A stretch of 14,530 nucleotides of DNA, from positions 20,284 through 34,813 of the forward strand of contig DLPX01000078.1 in assembly GCA_002477475.1 (NCBI GenBank), read 5' to 3'. Source of the DNA: Proteobacteria bacterium UBA7447. Lineage in GTDB: Bacteria; Pseudomonadota; Gammaproteobacteria; Arenicellales; UBA868. Of the stretch, positions 6,603 to 13,431 are shown piece after piece (positions within the stretch are counted from its first letter, which is position 1; each line of letters opens with the position of its first letter). The notes below the pieces were generated by a model that saw only the letters and a list, made by a program, of their open reading frames with translations, was not told the origin of the DNA and searched no databases. The position numbers and the translations under genes are program-made.

Positions 6603-7133
6603 CTATGGAGCGCCATTCTGAGACGGTTTACTGGGATGAATCCGAAAAAGTCCGAGGCTGTCGAAGATCACAACGAGCGCCCCTATCGAGATCGCGGCAT
6701 CGGCGACATTAAAAGCGGGCCAATGCCAGTCCCGCACATAAATATCTATAAAGTCGACTACGTAGCCATGGCGCACCCGGTCGATCAAATTACCTGCTGC
6801 CCCGCCCAAAATCATGGCAAACCCGATGTTCGTAAGCTTCTCTTCAGATCTTGCCATCCACAAGCGCCACGCGAGGTAAATGATCACCGCGGCCGCGACA
6901 AAAATGAACAATCCTCTTTGCCAACCCCCGGCGGAAGCCAAAAAGCCAAAGGCCGCGCCGTGGTTGTGAACCAGAATAAGCCTGAAGCCGGGGATAACAT
7001 CGATAGGTCCACCTGTCTCCAACCAACCCTGAAACAGTCTCTTACTGAGCCAGTCCGCAAGCAGGAAAACGAGCACGACAGACGCAAAAATAAAGCGCTG
7101 TCGGCCAATGTCTGCAGTCATCTCCTTTTCCAT
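6603..7133 (-). CDS. lspA: Lipoprotein signal peptidase (signal peptidase II)
   Basis: LspA is an inner-membrane aspartyl protease that removes signal peptides from diacylated prolipoproteins. With ATG at 7133 it has 176 residues and four hydrophobic segments (about 13-28, 52-66, 72-90, 147-162). Family motifs are HNHGAAFGFL (57-66), GGAAGNLIDRVRHGYVVDFID (about 110-130), which includes catalytic D127, and FNVADAAI (141-148), which includes catalytic D145. The frame stays open to 7184, but that part overlaps the ribF end and carries no family sequence. ATG at 7121 is an alternative start, although its AAGGAG directly abuts the ATG. The gene begins 13 bp after the ribF stop; in most Gammaproteobacteria ileS separates the two genes. 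Confidence 0.95.
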   Translation of the reverse strand: MEKEMTADIGRQRFIFASVVLVFLLADWLSKRLFQGWLETGGPIDVIPGFRLILVHNHGAAFGFLASAGGWQRGLFIFVAAAVIIYLAWRLWMARSEEKLTNIGFAMILGGAAGNLIDRVRHGYVVDFIDIYVRDWHWPAFNVADAAISIGALVVIFDSLGLFRIHPSKPSQNGAP

Positions 7134-7146
7134 AATTTCGATATTG

Positions 7147-8076
7147 CTAGAACTGTTCCAACCATGAGCGAGCTGCCGCCGCATCCTTGGCGATCTGCGT
7201 TTTCAACGCGTCGAAGGAATCAAAACGCTGTTCGTCTCGAATCTTTGACTTGAATTCAACGCGGACCCGCTGTCCATAGATGTCTTCTGAAAAATCAAAA
7301 AGATGAGTCTCAAGGAGGACCCGATCCCCACCTACAGTTGGCCGGACTCCGACGTTCGCTACCCCTGGTTTCGGTTCGGAACCCGGGAAGTGCATCAAGA
7401 CAGCGTACACACCCCAAACGGGAACATTGTCATGGGGCAAGATAATGTTGGCTGTCGGGAATCCGATCGTGCGGCCTAGTTTGTTTCCATGGGCGATCTT
7501 TCCGTGAATTGCATACGGATAACCCAAGAGCGATTGAGCGGTGTCGAAGTCGTCCTGCTTGAGCATGTCCCGAATTCGCGTGCTGCTGACCCGCTCGTCT
7601 CCAATCAAGTAGGTCTCGACAGTGCTGATACTGAAATTCCACTGCTCCCCGAGGCTACGTAACAAGTGCACATCGCCTGCGCGTTTTCGGCCGAATCGAA
7701 AATCATCTCCGATAACCACGTGCCGAACCCCAATACCCTCGACAAGATACTTCCTCACGAAATCTTCCGCAGAAGTCTGAGAAAGAGACTCATTAAATCG
7801 AAGCGAGAACACCTGATCGACGCCGGCGTCAGAAAGCTTTTCGAACTTCTCCCGCCACCGCAGCAATTTTGGGGGCGCATTCTGCGGACTAAAGAATTCG
7901 TGTGGATGCGGTTCAAAGGTCATCGCCGTCGCTTTTGCACCTAATGCTTGTGCCTTGTCTTTCAACAGTGCCAACAAGCGGACATGCCCCAAATGCACTC
8001 CATCGAAATTTCCAATAGAGACCACCGAGGGTCGGTGCTGCACCTGAACATTGTAAGAATCGCGGATCAGTATCAT
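7147..8076 (-). CDS. ribF: Bifunctional riboflavin kinase / FAD synthetase
   Basis: RibF phosphorylates riboflavin to FMN and adenylates FMN to FAD. The 309-residue protein has the usual length. The N-terminal FMN adenylyltransferase domain shows the nucleotidyltransferase motif GNFDGVHLGH (22-31), TFEPHPHEFF (53-62), GDDFRFGR (123-130) and VSSTRIR (163-169). The C-terminal flavokinase domain shows GRTIGFPTAN (201-210), GVYAV, NVGVRPT and LFDFSEDIYG. The start is ATG at 8076, 15 bp after the stop of the DUF2203-like gene, without an obvious strong Shine-Dalgarno sequence. It lies in the murJ-to-ispH transcription unit and is followed at once by lspA. Confidence 0.97.
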   Translation of the reverse strand: MILIRDSYNVQVQHRPSVVSIGNFDGVHLGHVRLLALLKDKAQALGAKATAMTFEPHPHEFFSPQNAPPKLLRWREKFEKLSDAGVDQVFSLRFNESLSQTSAEDFVRKYLVEGIGVRHVVIGDDFRFGRKRAGDVHLLRSLGEQWNFSISTVETYLIGDERVSSTRIRDMLKQDDFDTAQSLLGYPYAIHGKIAHGNKLGRTIGFPTANIILPHDNVPVWGVYAVLMHFPGSEPKPGVANVGVRPTVGGDRVLLETHLFDFSEDIYGQRVRVEFKSKIRDEQRFDSFDALKTQIAKDAAAARSWLEQF

Positions 8077-8091
8077 CAGTTATCAGAGGGC

Positions 8092-8520
8092 CTATTGGTG
8101 TGCCCACTCCGGTTGGTCTTCCTCAATGACCTGCCCGAGCGGCCGGCGCCGAGAAAAACTTTCTTCGTAATACCGAAAGTATGCCAGACGCAGTTCAGGA
8201 TAACGCCAACTCAGGTATCCATCGCCCGTATCGAATCCGACTTCCCATAGTCCTGATACCCGCAACCCAAGGCGTTGAACCTGCGAGAGCCACTTTCGAA
8301 CGATCTGCTCGAACTGCTCCCTTAAGGGCTCTTGCCTTGGGTCGCAATCGAGCAGGCGGCTCATCTCCTCCTGCAATGGAGCAAGATCTTGAGCCGCTGA
8401 GCGAGTGATTTTCTGGAGGACCGGCAACGCCTGTTTGGCTTCGGATAAAGAGAAGTACTTTGACTCGCTCGGGTGGCTGATCGAGGCTATAACCTCTGCG
8501 GGAAAAGAATTTAACCCCAC
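8092..8520 (-). CDS. DUF2203-like small protein of unknown function
   Basis: The 142-residue protein begins with GTG at 8520, sharing one base with the murJ stop (TAGTG), which suggests coupled translation. From memory of the family pattern it resembles DUF2203: FSLSEAKQALPVLQKI (23-38), a helical, probably coiled middle with many Gln, Glu and Arg (about 39-83), then LGLRVSGLWEVGFDTGDGYL (84-103), SWRYPELRLAYFRYYEESFS (104-123) and RRRPL (124-128). The conserved end (WEVGFD, SWRYPE, RRRPL) argues for a real, constrained protein. No signal peptide or membrane segment is visible. Its role is unknown. Its place between murJ and ribF is not part of the order I know for this locus. The family assignment is tentative; the gene call is solid. 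Confidence 0.8.
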   Translation of the reverse strand: MGLNSFPAEVIASISHPSESKYFSLSEAKQALPVLQKITRSAAQDLAPLQEEMSRLLDCDPRQEPLREQFEQIVRKWLSQVQRLGLRVSGLWEVGFDTGDGYLSWRYPELRLAYFRYYEESFSRRRPLGQVIEEDQPEWAHQ

Positions 8521-10067
8521 TAGGGCCGAACCAAAAACTGATGAACACGTAGCCCTGTCATATACAGCACAACCAAATAGGCCAAGCCGCCGGAAGCAAT
8601 CAGAAACAAAAGGCGTCCTACCCGCTCAACAAGACCGGCGTCCAGCCATTCACTCTGCAGACCCTGAGTAAAGTAGAGAAAAACCGACATGGCGGCGGTA
8701 GCCAAGACAACCCGCGCCAAGAACATCCCCCAACCCGCTCTAGCGCTAAAGTGCCCTAACTTGTTCAGCCGGTGATATAACAGAAAAGCGTTCACCAAAC
8801 CTGCCGCACTGGTCGCGAGTGCCAGCCCCACGTGCGCCAGATCCCAAACCAGCACGACCGCCACCAGGGCATTGACCGCCATGGCTATTGCGCCAATCAG
8901 CACTGGTGTGTGGGTATCTTTCCGGGCATAAAAACCGGGGGCAAGCACTTTTACCGTTACGAAACCGATCAAACCGATGGAGAATGCCACCAATGCCCGT
9001 GATGCCATCCCGGCGTCCTCGTCTGAGAAAGCGCCATACTGAAACAACGAAACCATCAGTGGAAATGCCAAGATGGCAAGCGCTGCAGCCGCGGGCAGGC
9101 AGATTAGAAATACAAGACGCAGGGCCCAATCAAGCGTCTCTTGATAACTCTCTTCTTCTTTCTTGGCAACCTGACGCGAGAGCGTAGGCAAAATCACCGT
9201 AGCCAACGCGACACCAAAAACACCCAAAGGAAATTCCATTAAGCGATCAGAGTAATAAAGCCAGGAAACACTACCGGTAACCAGAAAAGAAGCAAGAATG
9301 GTGTTCACCAGCAGGTTGATCTGCGCAATCGAAACTCCAAAGATAGCAGGAATCATCAGTTTTAAGACCTGCCCCACCCCGGCGGCGCCCACCTTGTCTT
9401 CGGGAGATCGGGGCCACACTTGCGGTAACGGCACTCTATCCAGCATTTTTAAGAACGGAAACTGAAAACCGAGTTGAACTAGGCCTGCAACTAGAACCCC
9501 AATGCCTAGCGTCACTGCGCCGTTCTGGGAATCCGGCACAAAAAACCATACTGTCGTAATCAGACTAAGGTTTAGCAGAATCGGCGTCGCCGCCGCAGCA
9601 CCAAACCGGTCATGGGTATTTAAAATCCCCGCCGCCATGGCCACTAACGAAATAAAAAAGAGATAGGGGAACGTCCAGCGAAGCGCGGAGACGGTTGACT
9701 CATACCGGACCGGGTCATCGAGAAATCCCGGCGCCATGAGCCCCACAAGGGCAGGTGACGCGACTATTCCCGCCGAGGTCACCAATATGAGAACCAAACC
9801 TAGCCGGCCCGCCATCAAATTCAGAAACGCCCGGGCCTCGGCCGCCGGATAACGAGCCTCGTATTGCGAGTAAACCGGGACAAACGCGACCGAAAGCGCC
9901 CCCTCGCCAAAAATCCGCCGAAAGAAGTTTGGGATTCGAAATGCCACAAAAAAGGCATCAGCGAGGGCGCCACTTCCGAGGAACTGAGCGAATGCGATGT
10001 CCCGGACTAAACCTGTCATGCGTGAGATCAGGGTCATCCCGCCTACTGCACCGACGTTTTTAATCAT
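8520..10067 (-). CDS. murJ: Lipid II flippase MurJ (MviN family)
   Basis: MurJ moves lipid II across the inner membrane for peptidoglycan synthesis. The 515-residue polytopic protein is rich in hydrophobic segments consistent with about 14 transmembrane helices. The N-terminus is canonical: SRMTGLVRDIAFAQFLGSGA (15-34) and DAFFVAFRIPNFFRRIFGEG (37-56). R16, R22 and R50 correspond to the functionally important E. coli R18, R24 and R52. YYSDRLMEFPLGVFGVALAT carries the further conserved arginine of the central cavity. The start is ATG at 10067. It is the first gene of the minus unit running to ispH and is divergent from rpsT across 105 bp. Its -35 may be TTGTCA (10121-10116), overlapping the rpsT -35, but no good -10 follows, so its promoter is not assigned. 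Confidence 0.97.
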   Translation of the reverse strand: MIKNVGAVGGMTLISRMTGLVRDIAFAQFLGSGALADAFFVAFRIPNFFRRIFGEGALSVAFVPVYSQYEARYPAAEARAFLNLMAGRLGLVLILVTSAGIVASPALVGLMAPGFLDDPVRYESTVSALRWTFPYLFFISLVAMAAGILNTHDRFGAAAATPILLNLSLITTVWFFVPDSQNGAVTLGIGVLVAGLVQLGFQFPFLKMLDRVPLPQVWPRSPEDKVGAAGVGQVLKLMIPAIFGVSIAQINLLVNTILASFLVTGSVSWLYYSDRLMEFPLGVFGVALATVILPTLSRQVAKKEEESYQETLDWALRLVFLICLPAAAALAILAFPLMVSLFQYGAFSDEDAGMASRALVAFSIGLIGFVTVKVLAPGFYARKDTHTPVLIGAIAMAVNALVAVVLVWDLAHVGLALATSAAGLVNAFLLYHRLNKLGHFSARAGWGMFLARVVLATAAMSVFLYFTQGLQSEWLDAGLVERVGRLLFLIASGGLAYLVVLYMTGLRVHQFLVRP

Positions 10068-10114
10068 AAACTGACGTGGATCCCACCCTTTCTATCGCTA
10101 ACAACATTTCACCG

Positions 10115-10143
10115 TTGACAAAAGTGCTGTAATTCTGGATACT
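10115..10143 (+). promoter_or_regulatory. Sigma70-type promoter of rpsT
   Basis: A perfect TTGACA (10115-10120) and GATACT (10138-10143) are separated by exactly 17 bp. Transcription would start near 10150, leaving a short leader of about 23 nt before the rpsT start at 10173. The -35 word lies in the divergent murJ/rpsT spacer, and its complement TTGTCA could serve the opposite direction. Confidence 0.75.
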
Positions 10144-10172
10144 CGCCCGTTGTTTTTTTCCGGAAGAATACC

Positions 10173-10442
10173 TTGGCCAACACAGCTCAGGCACGAAAAC
10201 GCGCCCGCCAAGCGGCAAACCATCGGGCGCGTAACATGTCGCAGCGCTCAAACATGCGCACCGCGATCAAACGATTTAACCGCAGTCTTGAGGAACGCGA
10301 CACCGCAGGTGCCCAAACCGCCTATCGCGAACTCACATCAAGCGTCGACCGCGCAGCCCGCAAAGGCCTGGCACACGCCAATCAGGCAGCGAGGCTCAAA
10401 AGTCGTCTCAACGCCAGGCTCAGGGCACAAGCCCCGGCTTAA
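10173..10442 (+). CDS. rpsT: 30S ribosomal protein S20
   Basis: S20 binds 16S rRNA during early 30S assembly. The 89-residue, very basic, helical protein begins MANTAQARKRARQAANHRAR and carries SNMRTAIKRF and GLAHANQAARLKSRLNARL, the S20 signature. The start codon is TTG, as in E. coli rpsT, where UUG is part of translational autoregulation by S20. GGAAG lies some ten bases upstream at 10162-10166. The gene is transcribed alone on the plus strand; proB converges from the right, 31 bp after the stop. No convincing intrinsic terminator is visible in that gap. Confidence 0.97.
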   Translation: MANTAQARKRARQAANHRARNMSQRSNMRTAIKRFNRSLEERDTAGAQTAYRELTSSVDRAARKGLAHANQAARLKSRLNARLRAQAPA

Positions 10443-10473
10443 CCCCTGGCGGCGATTTTCTGACGCCCGCCCC

Positions 10474-11610
10474 TCACACCAGCACCATGTTATCCCGGTG
10501 GATGAGTTCCGGCTCATCGACATAACCAAGATATTCTTCTATTTTAAGGCTTGACTGACCTGCGATTTTTGCCGTTTCCTCAGCGGAATAATTAGCCAGT
10601 CCCCGCGCGATCAGTCTGCCGTCCTCATCTGCTAGGCAGTCAACCAGGTCCCCGCGCTGAAAACCCCCTTCAACGCGTGTCACCCCAACGGGCAAAAGAC
10701 TTCTGCCAGAACCCATCAGGACGCTGCATGCTCCCGCATCGATGTAGACCCGCCCGAGGGATTGCATTCTGCCTGCTAGCCACAACTTACGTGCGGCGAT
10801 CCGACCAGAGGCCGCTTTGAGCAACGTTCCTGGGACGTCACCTCGCGGTATCCCGAGAAGCACCTGTGGATTTCTTCCGGAGCAGACAATCGTCGAGGCG
10901 CCCGAGCGGGCAGCCTTGGTAGCGGCCTGGAGTTTTGTCAGCATTCCACCGCGACCTAACGCGCCACTTGGGCCCGCGTATTGCTCCAACTGGGGATCCC
11001 CTGCGTTAGCTTCGCGAACTAACTGGGCGTTCGAATCATGACGTGGATCTGCTTCGTATAGACCTTCCTGATCGGTCAAAATGACAAGGTAAACGGCCTC
11101 GACGAGATTCCCCACAAGCGCCCCAAGTGAGTCATTATCGCCAAACTGGATCTCCTCAGTGACGACCGTGTCGTTCTCGTTCACCACAGGGACAATGCCC
11201 ATCTCCAGCATAGACCGCAATGCGCTTCTTGCGTTGAGGTACCGATTCCGATTGTTCAAGTCCGCACTCGTCAGTAAGACCTGGGCTGTCTCAACCCCAT
11301 AATCTTCAAATGCCGACTGGTAGGCCCGAATCAGACCCATCTGTCCTACCGCCGCAGCAACCTGGAGCTGATGCAGTTCGTGAGGGCGAGCTTTCCATCC
11401 GAGCCTCACCATCCCCTGAGCAATCGCCCCCGATGACACCAAAATGGGGTCGATGCCCTGCCCCCGAAGCCGAACGCAGACGTCAGCTAGCGACGCAATC
11501 AAAGGTTGATTGAGGCCCTGTGTTTCGTGCGATAAAAGGGCACTGCCGAGCTTTATCACCCAGCGTTGTCGAGCGCCGTCTTTGAGACTGGGGCTAGTCA
11601 CTGTCATCAT
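10474..11610 (-). CDS. proB: Glutamate 5-kinase
   Basis: ProB phosphorylates glutamate in the first step of proline synthesis and is normally feedback-inhibited by proline. The 378-residue protein has an amino-acid-kinase domain followed by a PUA domain (about 285-365: GRVYIDAGACSVLMGSGRSLLPVGVT and later). Motifs are VIKLGSALL (18-26), VSSGAIAQG (58-66), VNENDT (143-148), FGDNDSL (156-162), TDQEGLY (179-185) and GRGGMLTK (219-226). ATG at 11610 overlaps the obgE stop by 17 bp (a second ATG is at 11607), with no clear Shine-Dalgarno sequence, so translation is probably coupled to obgE. proA is not adjacent. The obgE-proB order is common in Gammaproteobacteria such as Pseudomonas. Confidence 0.97.
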   Translation of the reverse strand: MMTVTSPSLKDGARQRWVIKLGSALLSHETQGLNQPLIASLADVCVRLRGQGIDPILVSSGAIAQGMVRLGWKARPHELHQLQVAAAVGQMGLIRAYQSAFEDYGVETAQVLLTSADLNNRNRYLNARSALRSMLEMGIVPVVNENDTVVTEEIQFGDNDSLGALVGNLVEAVYLVILTDQEGLYEADPRHDSNAQLVREANAGDPQLEQYAGPSGALGRGGMLTKLQAATKAARSGASTIVCSGRNPQVLLGIPRGDVPGTLLKAASGRIAARKLWLAGRMQSLGRVYIDAGACSVLMGSGRSLLPVGVTRVEGGFQRGDLVDCLADEDGRLIARGLANYSAEETAKIAGQSSLKIEEYLGYVDEPELIHRDNMVLV

Positions 11611-12607
11611 CCAGTTTATGCCAGATTTTTTGACACATCTCCGCGCACCCCTGACCGCTGACGCCGGATATCAGAAACCAAGGTCGGTCCCAATTTAATG
11701 AAGAACGCGTTTCCTCAACGATCTTTGCAGCCGCGGAAGGATCTAGCGTGTCCGCTTTGTTGAATACGAGCCAACGATCTCGACTCGAAAGCTCTGGATC
11801 GAACCCCTCAAGTTCCCGTACTATTGTTTCTACCGCTGACTGAGGTGTTCCCCCCGATACATCATTGATATCGACGATATGCAAAAGCAGGCGGGTTCGA
11901 CTGAGATGCCGCAAAAACTGAACCCCAAGGCCTGCTCCCTCGGCTGCGCCCTCTATTAGCCCAGGAATATCCGCCACCACAAACGCCGCGCCTTGCCCAA
12001 CGTCTACTACCCCGAGGTGTGGATACAGCGTGGTAAACGGATAGTCGGCAATTTTAGGTCGCGCGGCGGAGATTCTTGAAAGCAGCGTCGACTTGCCGGC
12101 GTTCGGCAGCCCCAACAATCCCACGTCCGCGAGCACCTGTAACTCAAGCCGAACCGACAAACGGTCCCCTTCGCCTCCGGGGATAGTCCGTCTTGGGGTC
12201 TGATTGACAGAAGACTTGAACCGAGCATTTCCGACTCCGCCACGACCTCCCATCGCGACCGTGAACTCCTTGTCGTCTGAGTCCAGATCAACAAGAAGTT
12301 CCTGGGTATGCTCTGCATAAACCAGAGTTCCGGAAGGCACCATGATTACACAATCCTTGCCGGCCGCCCCTGTGCGGTTTCGCCCCGCACCTCCCGACCC
12401 GTTTTCAGCAGAAAACTTCCGCGTGTACCTAAAATCCGCAAGCGTATTAAGATCACTTGTCGCCCGAAGGACGACATTTCCGCCTCGACCTCCATCGCCT
12501 CCATCAGGCCCACCTTTTGGAACAAATTTCTCCCGAAGAAAACTCAGGCAGCCATGACCCCCGTTACCTGCCTGAAGAGCGATCACGGCCTCGTCGACGA
12601 ATTTCAT
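11594..12607 (-). CDS. obgE: Obg-family GTPase (ObgE/CgtA), 50S assembly
   Basis: ObgE is an essential GTPase of late 50S assembly and stress control. The 337-residue protein has a glycine-rich Obg domain (1-158: GNGGHGCLSFLREKFVPKGG, GGDGGRGGNV, GSGGAGRNRTG, GGRGGVGNARFKSS) and then a G domain with G1 GLPNAGKST (166-174), G2 around YPFTTL (189-194), G3 DIPGLIEGA (213-221), G4 NKAD (283-286) and G5 near ISGVSGQG (313-320). It ends soon after the G domain and lacks the long acidic tail of E. coli ObgE. AGAAGG lies six bases before the ATG. A strong terminator hairpin stands only 17 bp upstream of the start, so expression must come largely from read-through of rplU-rpmA transcription. Confidence 0.97.
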   Translation of the reverse strand: MKFVDEAVIALQAGNGGHGCLSFLREKFVPKGGPDGGDGGRGGNVVLRATSDLNTLADFRYTRKFSAENGSGGAGRNRTGAAGKDCVIMVPSGTLVYAEHTQELLVDLDSDDKEFTVAMGGRGGVGNARFKSSVNQTPRRTIPGGEGDRLSVRLELQVLADVGLLGLPNAGKSTLLSRISAARPKIADYPFTTLYPHLGVVDVGQGAAFVVADIPGLIEGAAEGAGLGVQFLRHLSRTRLLLHIVDINDVSGGTPQSAVETIVRELEGFDPELSSRDRWLVFNKADTLDPSAAAKIVEETRSSLNWDRPWFLISGVSGQGCAEMCQKIWHKLDDDSD

Positions 12608-12624
12608 TTAAGACCTTCTTCCGT

Positions 12625-12655
12625 AAAAAACCCCGCTCAGTTGGCGGGGCTTTTT
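12625..12655 (-). terminator. Intrinsic terminator/attenuator between rpmA and obgE
   Basis: A six-base-pair GC stem (CCCCGC at 12631-12636 with GCGGGG at 12644-12649) is flanked by A6 (12625-12630) on one side and T5 (12651-12655) on the other. Read on the minus strand, the stem is followed by T6, a textbook intrinsic terminator just after rpmA. It would also work in the opposite direction. Since obgE starts 17 bp further on, it probably acts as a partial terminator that lowers obgE-proB expression relative to the ribosomal genes. Confidence 0.85.
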
Positions 12656-12675
12656 GCGATCCGTGGAACCTGCAT

Positions 12676-12936
12676 TCAACTCTCGGTGAGGACGCTCACA
12701 GTTCGCCTGTTTTTCGGCCCTTTTATGTCGAACTTTACCTTTCCCTCAGCAAGAGCGAAGAGTGTGTGATCTTTTCCAAGGCCCACGTTCACTCCGGGAT
12801 GGAATGCCGTACCACGCTGACGGATAATAATATTGCCGGCACGCACTACTTCGCCGGCATAGCGTTTTACGCCAAGCCGTTTGGACTCTGAGTCGCGACC
12901 GTTCCGGGAACTGCCGCCTGCTTTCTTGTGTGCCAT
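12676..12936 (-). CDS. rpmA: 50S ribosomal protein L27
   Basis: L27 reaches toward the peptidyl-transferase centre with its N-terminal tail and helps position tRNA. The 86-residue protein has the normal proteobacterial length and motifs: MAHKKAGGSSRNGRDSESKR, LGVKRYAGEVV, RQRGTAFHPG and VGLGKDHTLFAL. There is no N-terminal extension of the kind cleaved in Firmicutes. GGAGG lies about nine bases upstream of the ATG. It follows rplU by 29 bp and is followed by the hairpin terminator before obgE. Confidence 0.98.
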   Translation of the reverse strand: MAHKKAGGSSRNGRDSESKRLGVKRYAGEVVRAGNIIIRQRGTAFHPGVNVGLGKDHTLFALAEGKVKFDIKGPKNRRTVSVLTES

Positions 12937-12965
12937 TTGTCGTAACCTCCAGCGCCTTGCCGGGT

Positions 12966-13277
12966 TTAATGAGTAATGTCTGTCACTCGCAGGTGGGTAA
13001 ATGACTGCCGATGCCCCTGCGTACGCCGATACTTCTTTCGCCGTTTCATTTTGAAAACACGAATCTTCTTGTCTCGTCCATGAGCGAGAATCTCTGCCTT
13101 GACGCAGGCGCCGTCAAGCTTCGGACTGCCGACAGACACCTGCTCGCCATCAGCCACCATCAGCACGTCGGAAAGATCAATGACATCGCCGGGTTCGCCT
13201 GCGAGTTTTTCTACCCTCACGCTGTCTCCCACGCTCAGTCGGTACTGTTTACCACCCGTTTGAACTACTGCGTACAT
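12966..13277 (-). CDS. rplU: 50S ribosomal protein L21
   Basis: L21 binds 23S rRNA in early 50S assembly. The 103-residue protein begins MYAVVQTGGKQYRLSVGD and carries VSVGSPKLDGA, FKMKRRKKYRRTQGHRQ and FTHLRVTDI, all L21 landmarks. The frame remains open upstream to 13388, but the family starts at MYAVV, and a promoter occupies that upstream part, so ATG at 13277 is chosen. GGAAACG lies about seven bases upstream. It is the first gene of rplU-rpmA(-obgE-proB) and is divergent from ispB, the usual arrangement in Gammaproteobacteria. Confidence 0.98.
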   Translation of the reverse strand: MYAVVQTGGKQYRLSVGDSVRVEKLAGEPGDVIDLSDVLMVADGEQVSVGSPKLDGACVKAEILAHGRDKKIRVFKMKRRKKYRRTQGHRQSFTHLRVTDITH

Positions 13278-13359
13278 ATATCGTTTCCGGAATTTCTCTA
13301 CCCGAATCAACCTGTTAGAAGACAGGCGGTCGGCTTTGATGTCTCGTTGAAGGCGCCGA

Positions 13360-13388
13360 ATTTTAGGCGAAAGCGAGTTTTTGGTCAA
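13360..13388 (-). promoter_or_regulatory. Sigma70-type promoter of the rplU-rpmA operon
   Basis: On the minus strand, TTGACC (13388-13383) and TAAAAT (13365-13360) are separated by exactly 17 bp. Transcription would start near 13353, giving a leader of about 75 nt before rplU, long enough for an autogenous control structure, although I did not establish one. The strength of the match suits a ribosomal-protein operon. Confidence 0.7.
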
Positions 13389-13431
13389 CGTAACGTGACA
13401 GATACTTCAACAGGCACGTTATCATTCCAAC

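Noticed and set aside
6636..7253. A 205-codon open frame on the plus strand opposite lspA
   Set aside because: The minus strand encodes a clear LspA with both catalytic aspartates and a clear RibF end. The plus-strand product shows no family pattern and is an antisense shadow.
10431..10475. Terminator after rpsT
   Set aside because: Only short, weak GC stems (AGCC/GGCT, GGCG/CGCC) are present, without a following T run.
13278..13388. Extended N-terminus for L21
   Set aside because: L21 begins MYAVV in this family, and the upstream part contains the TTGACC-N17-TAAAAT promoter.
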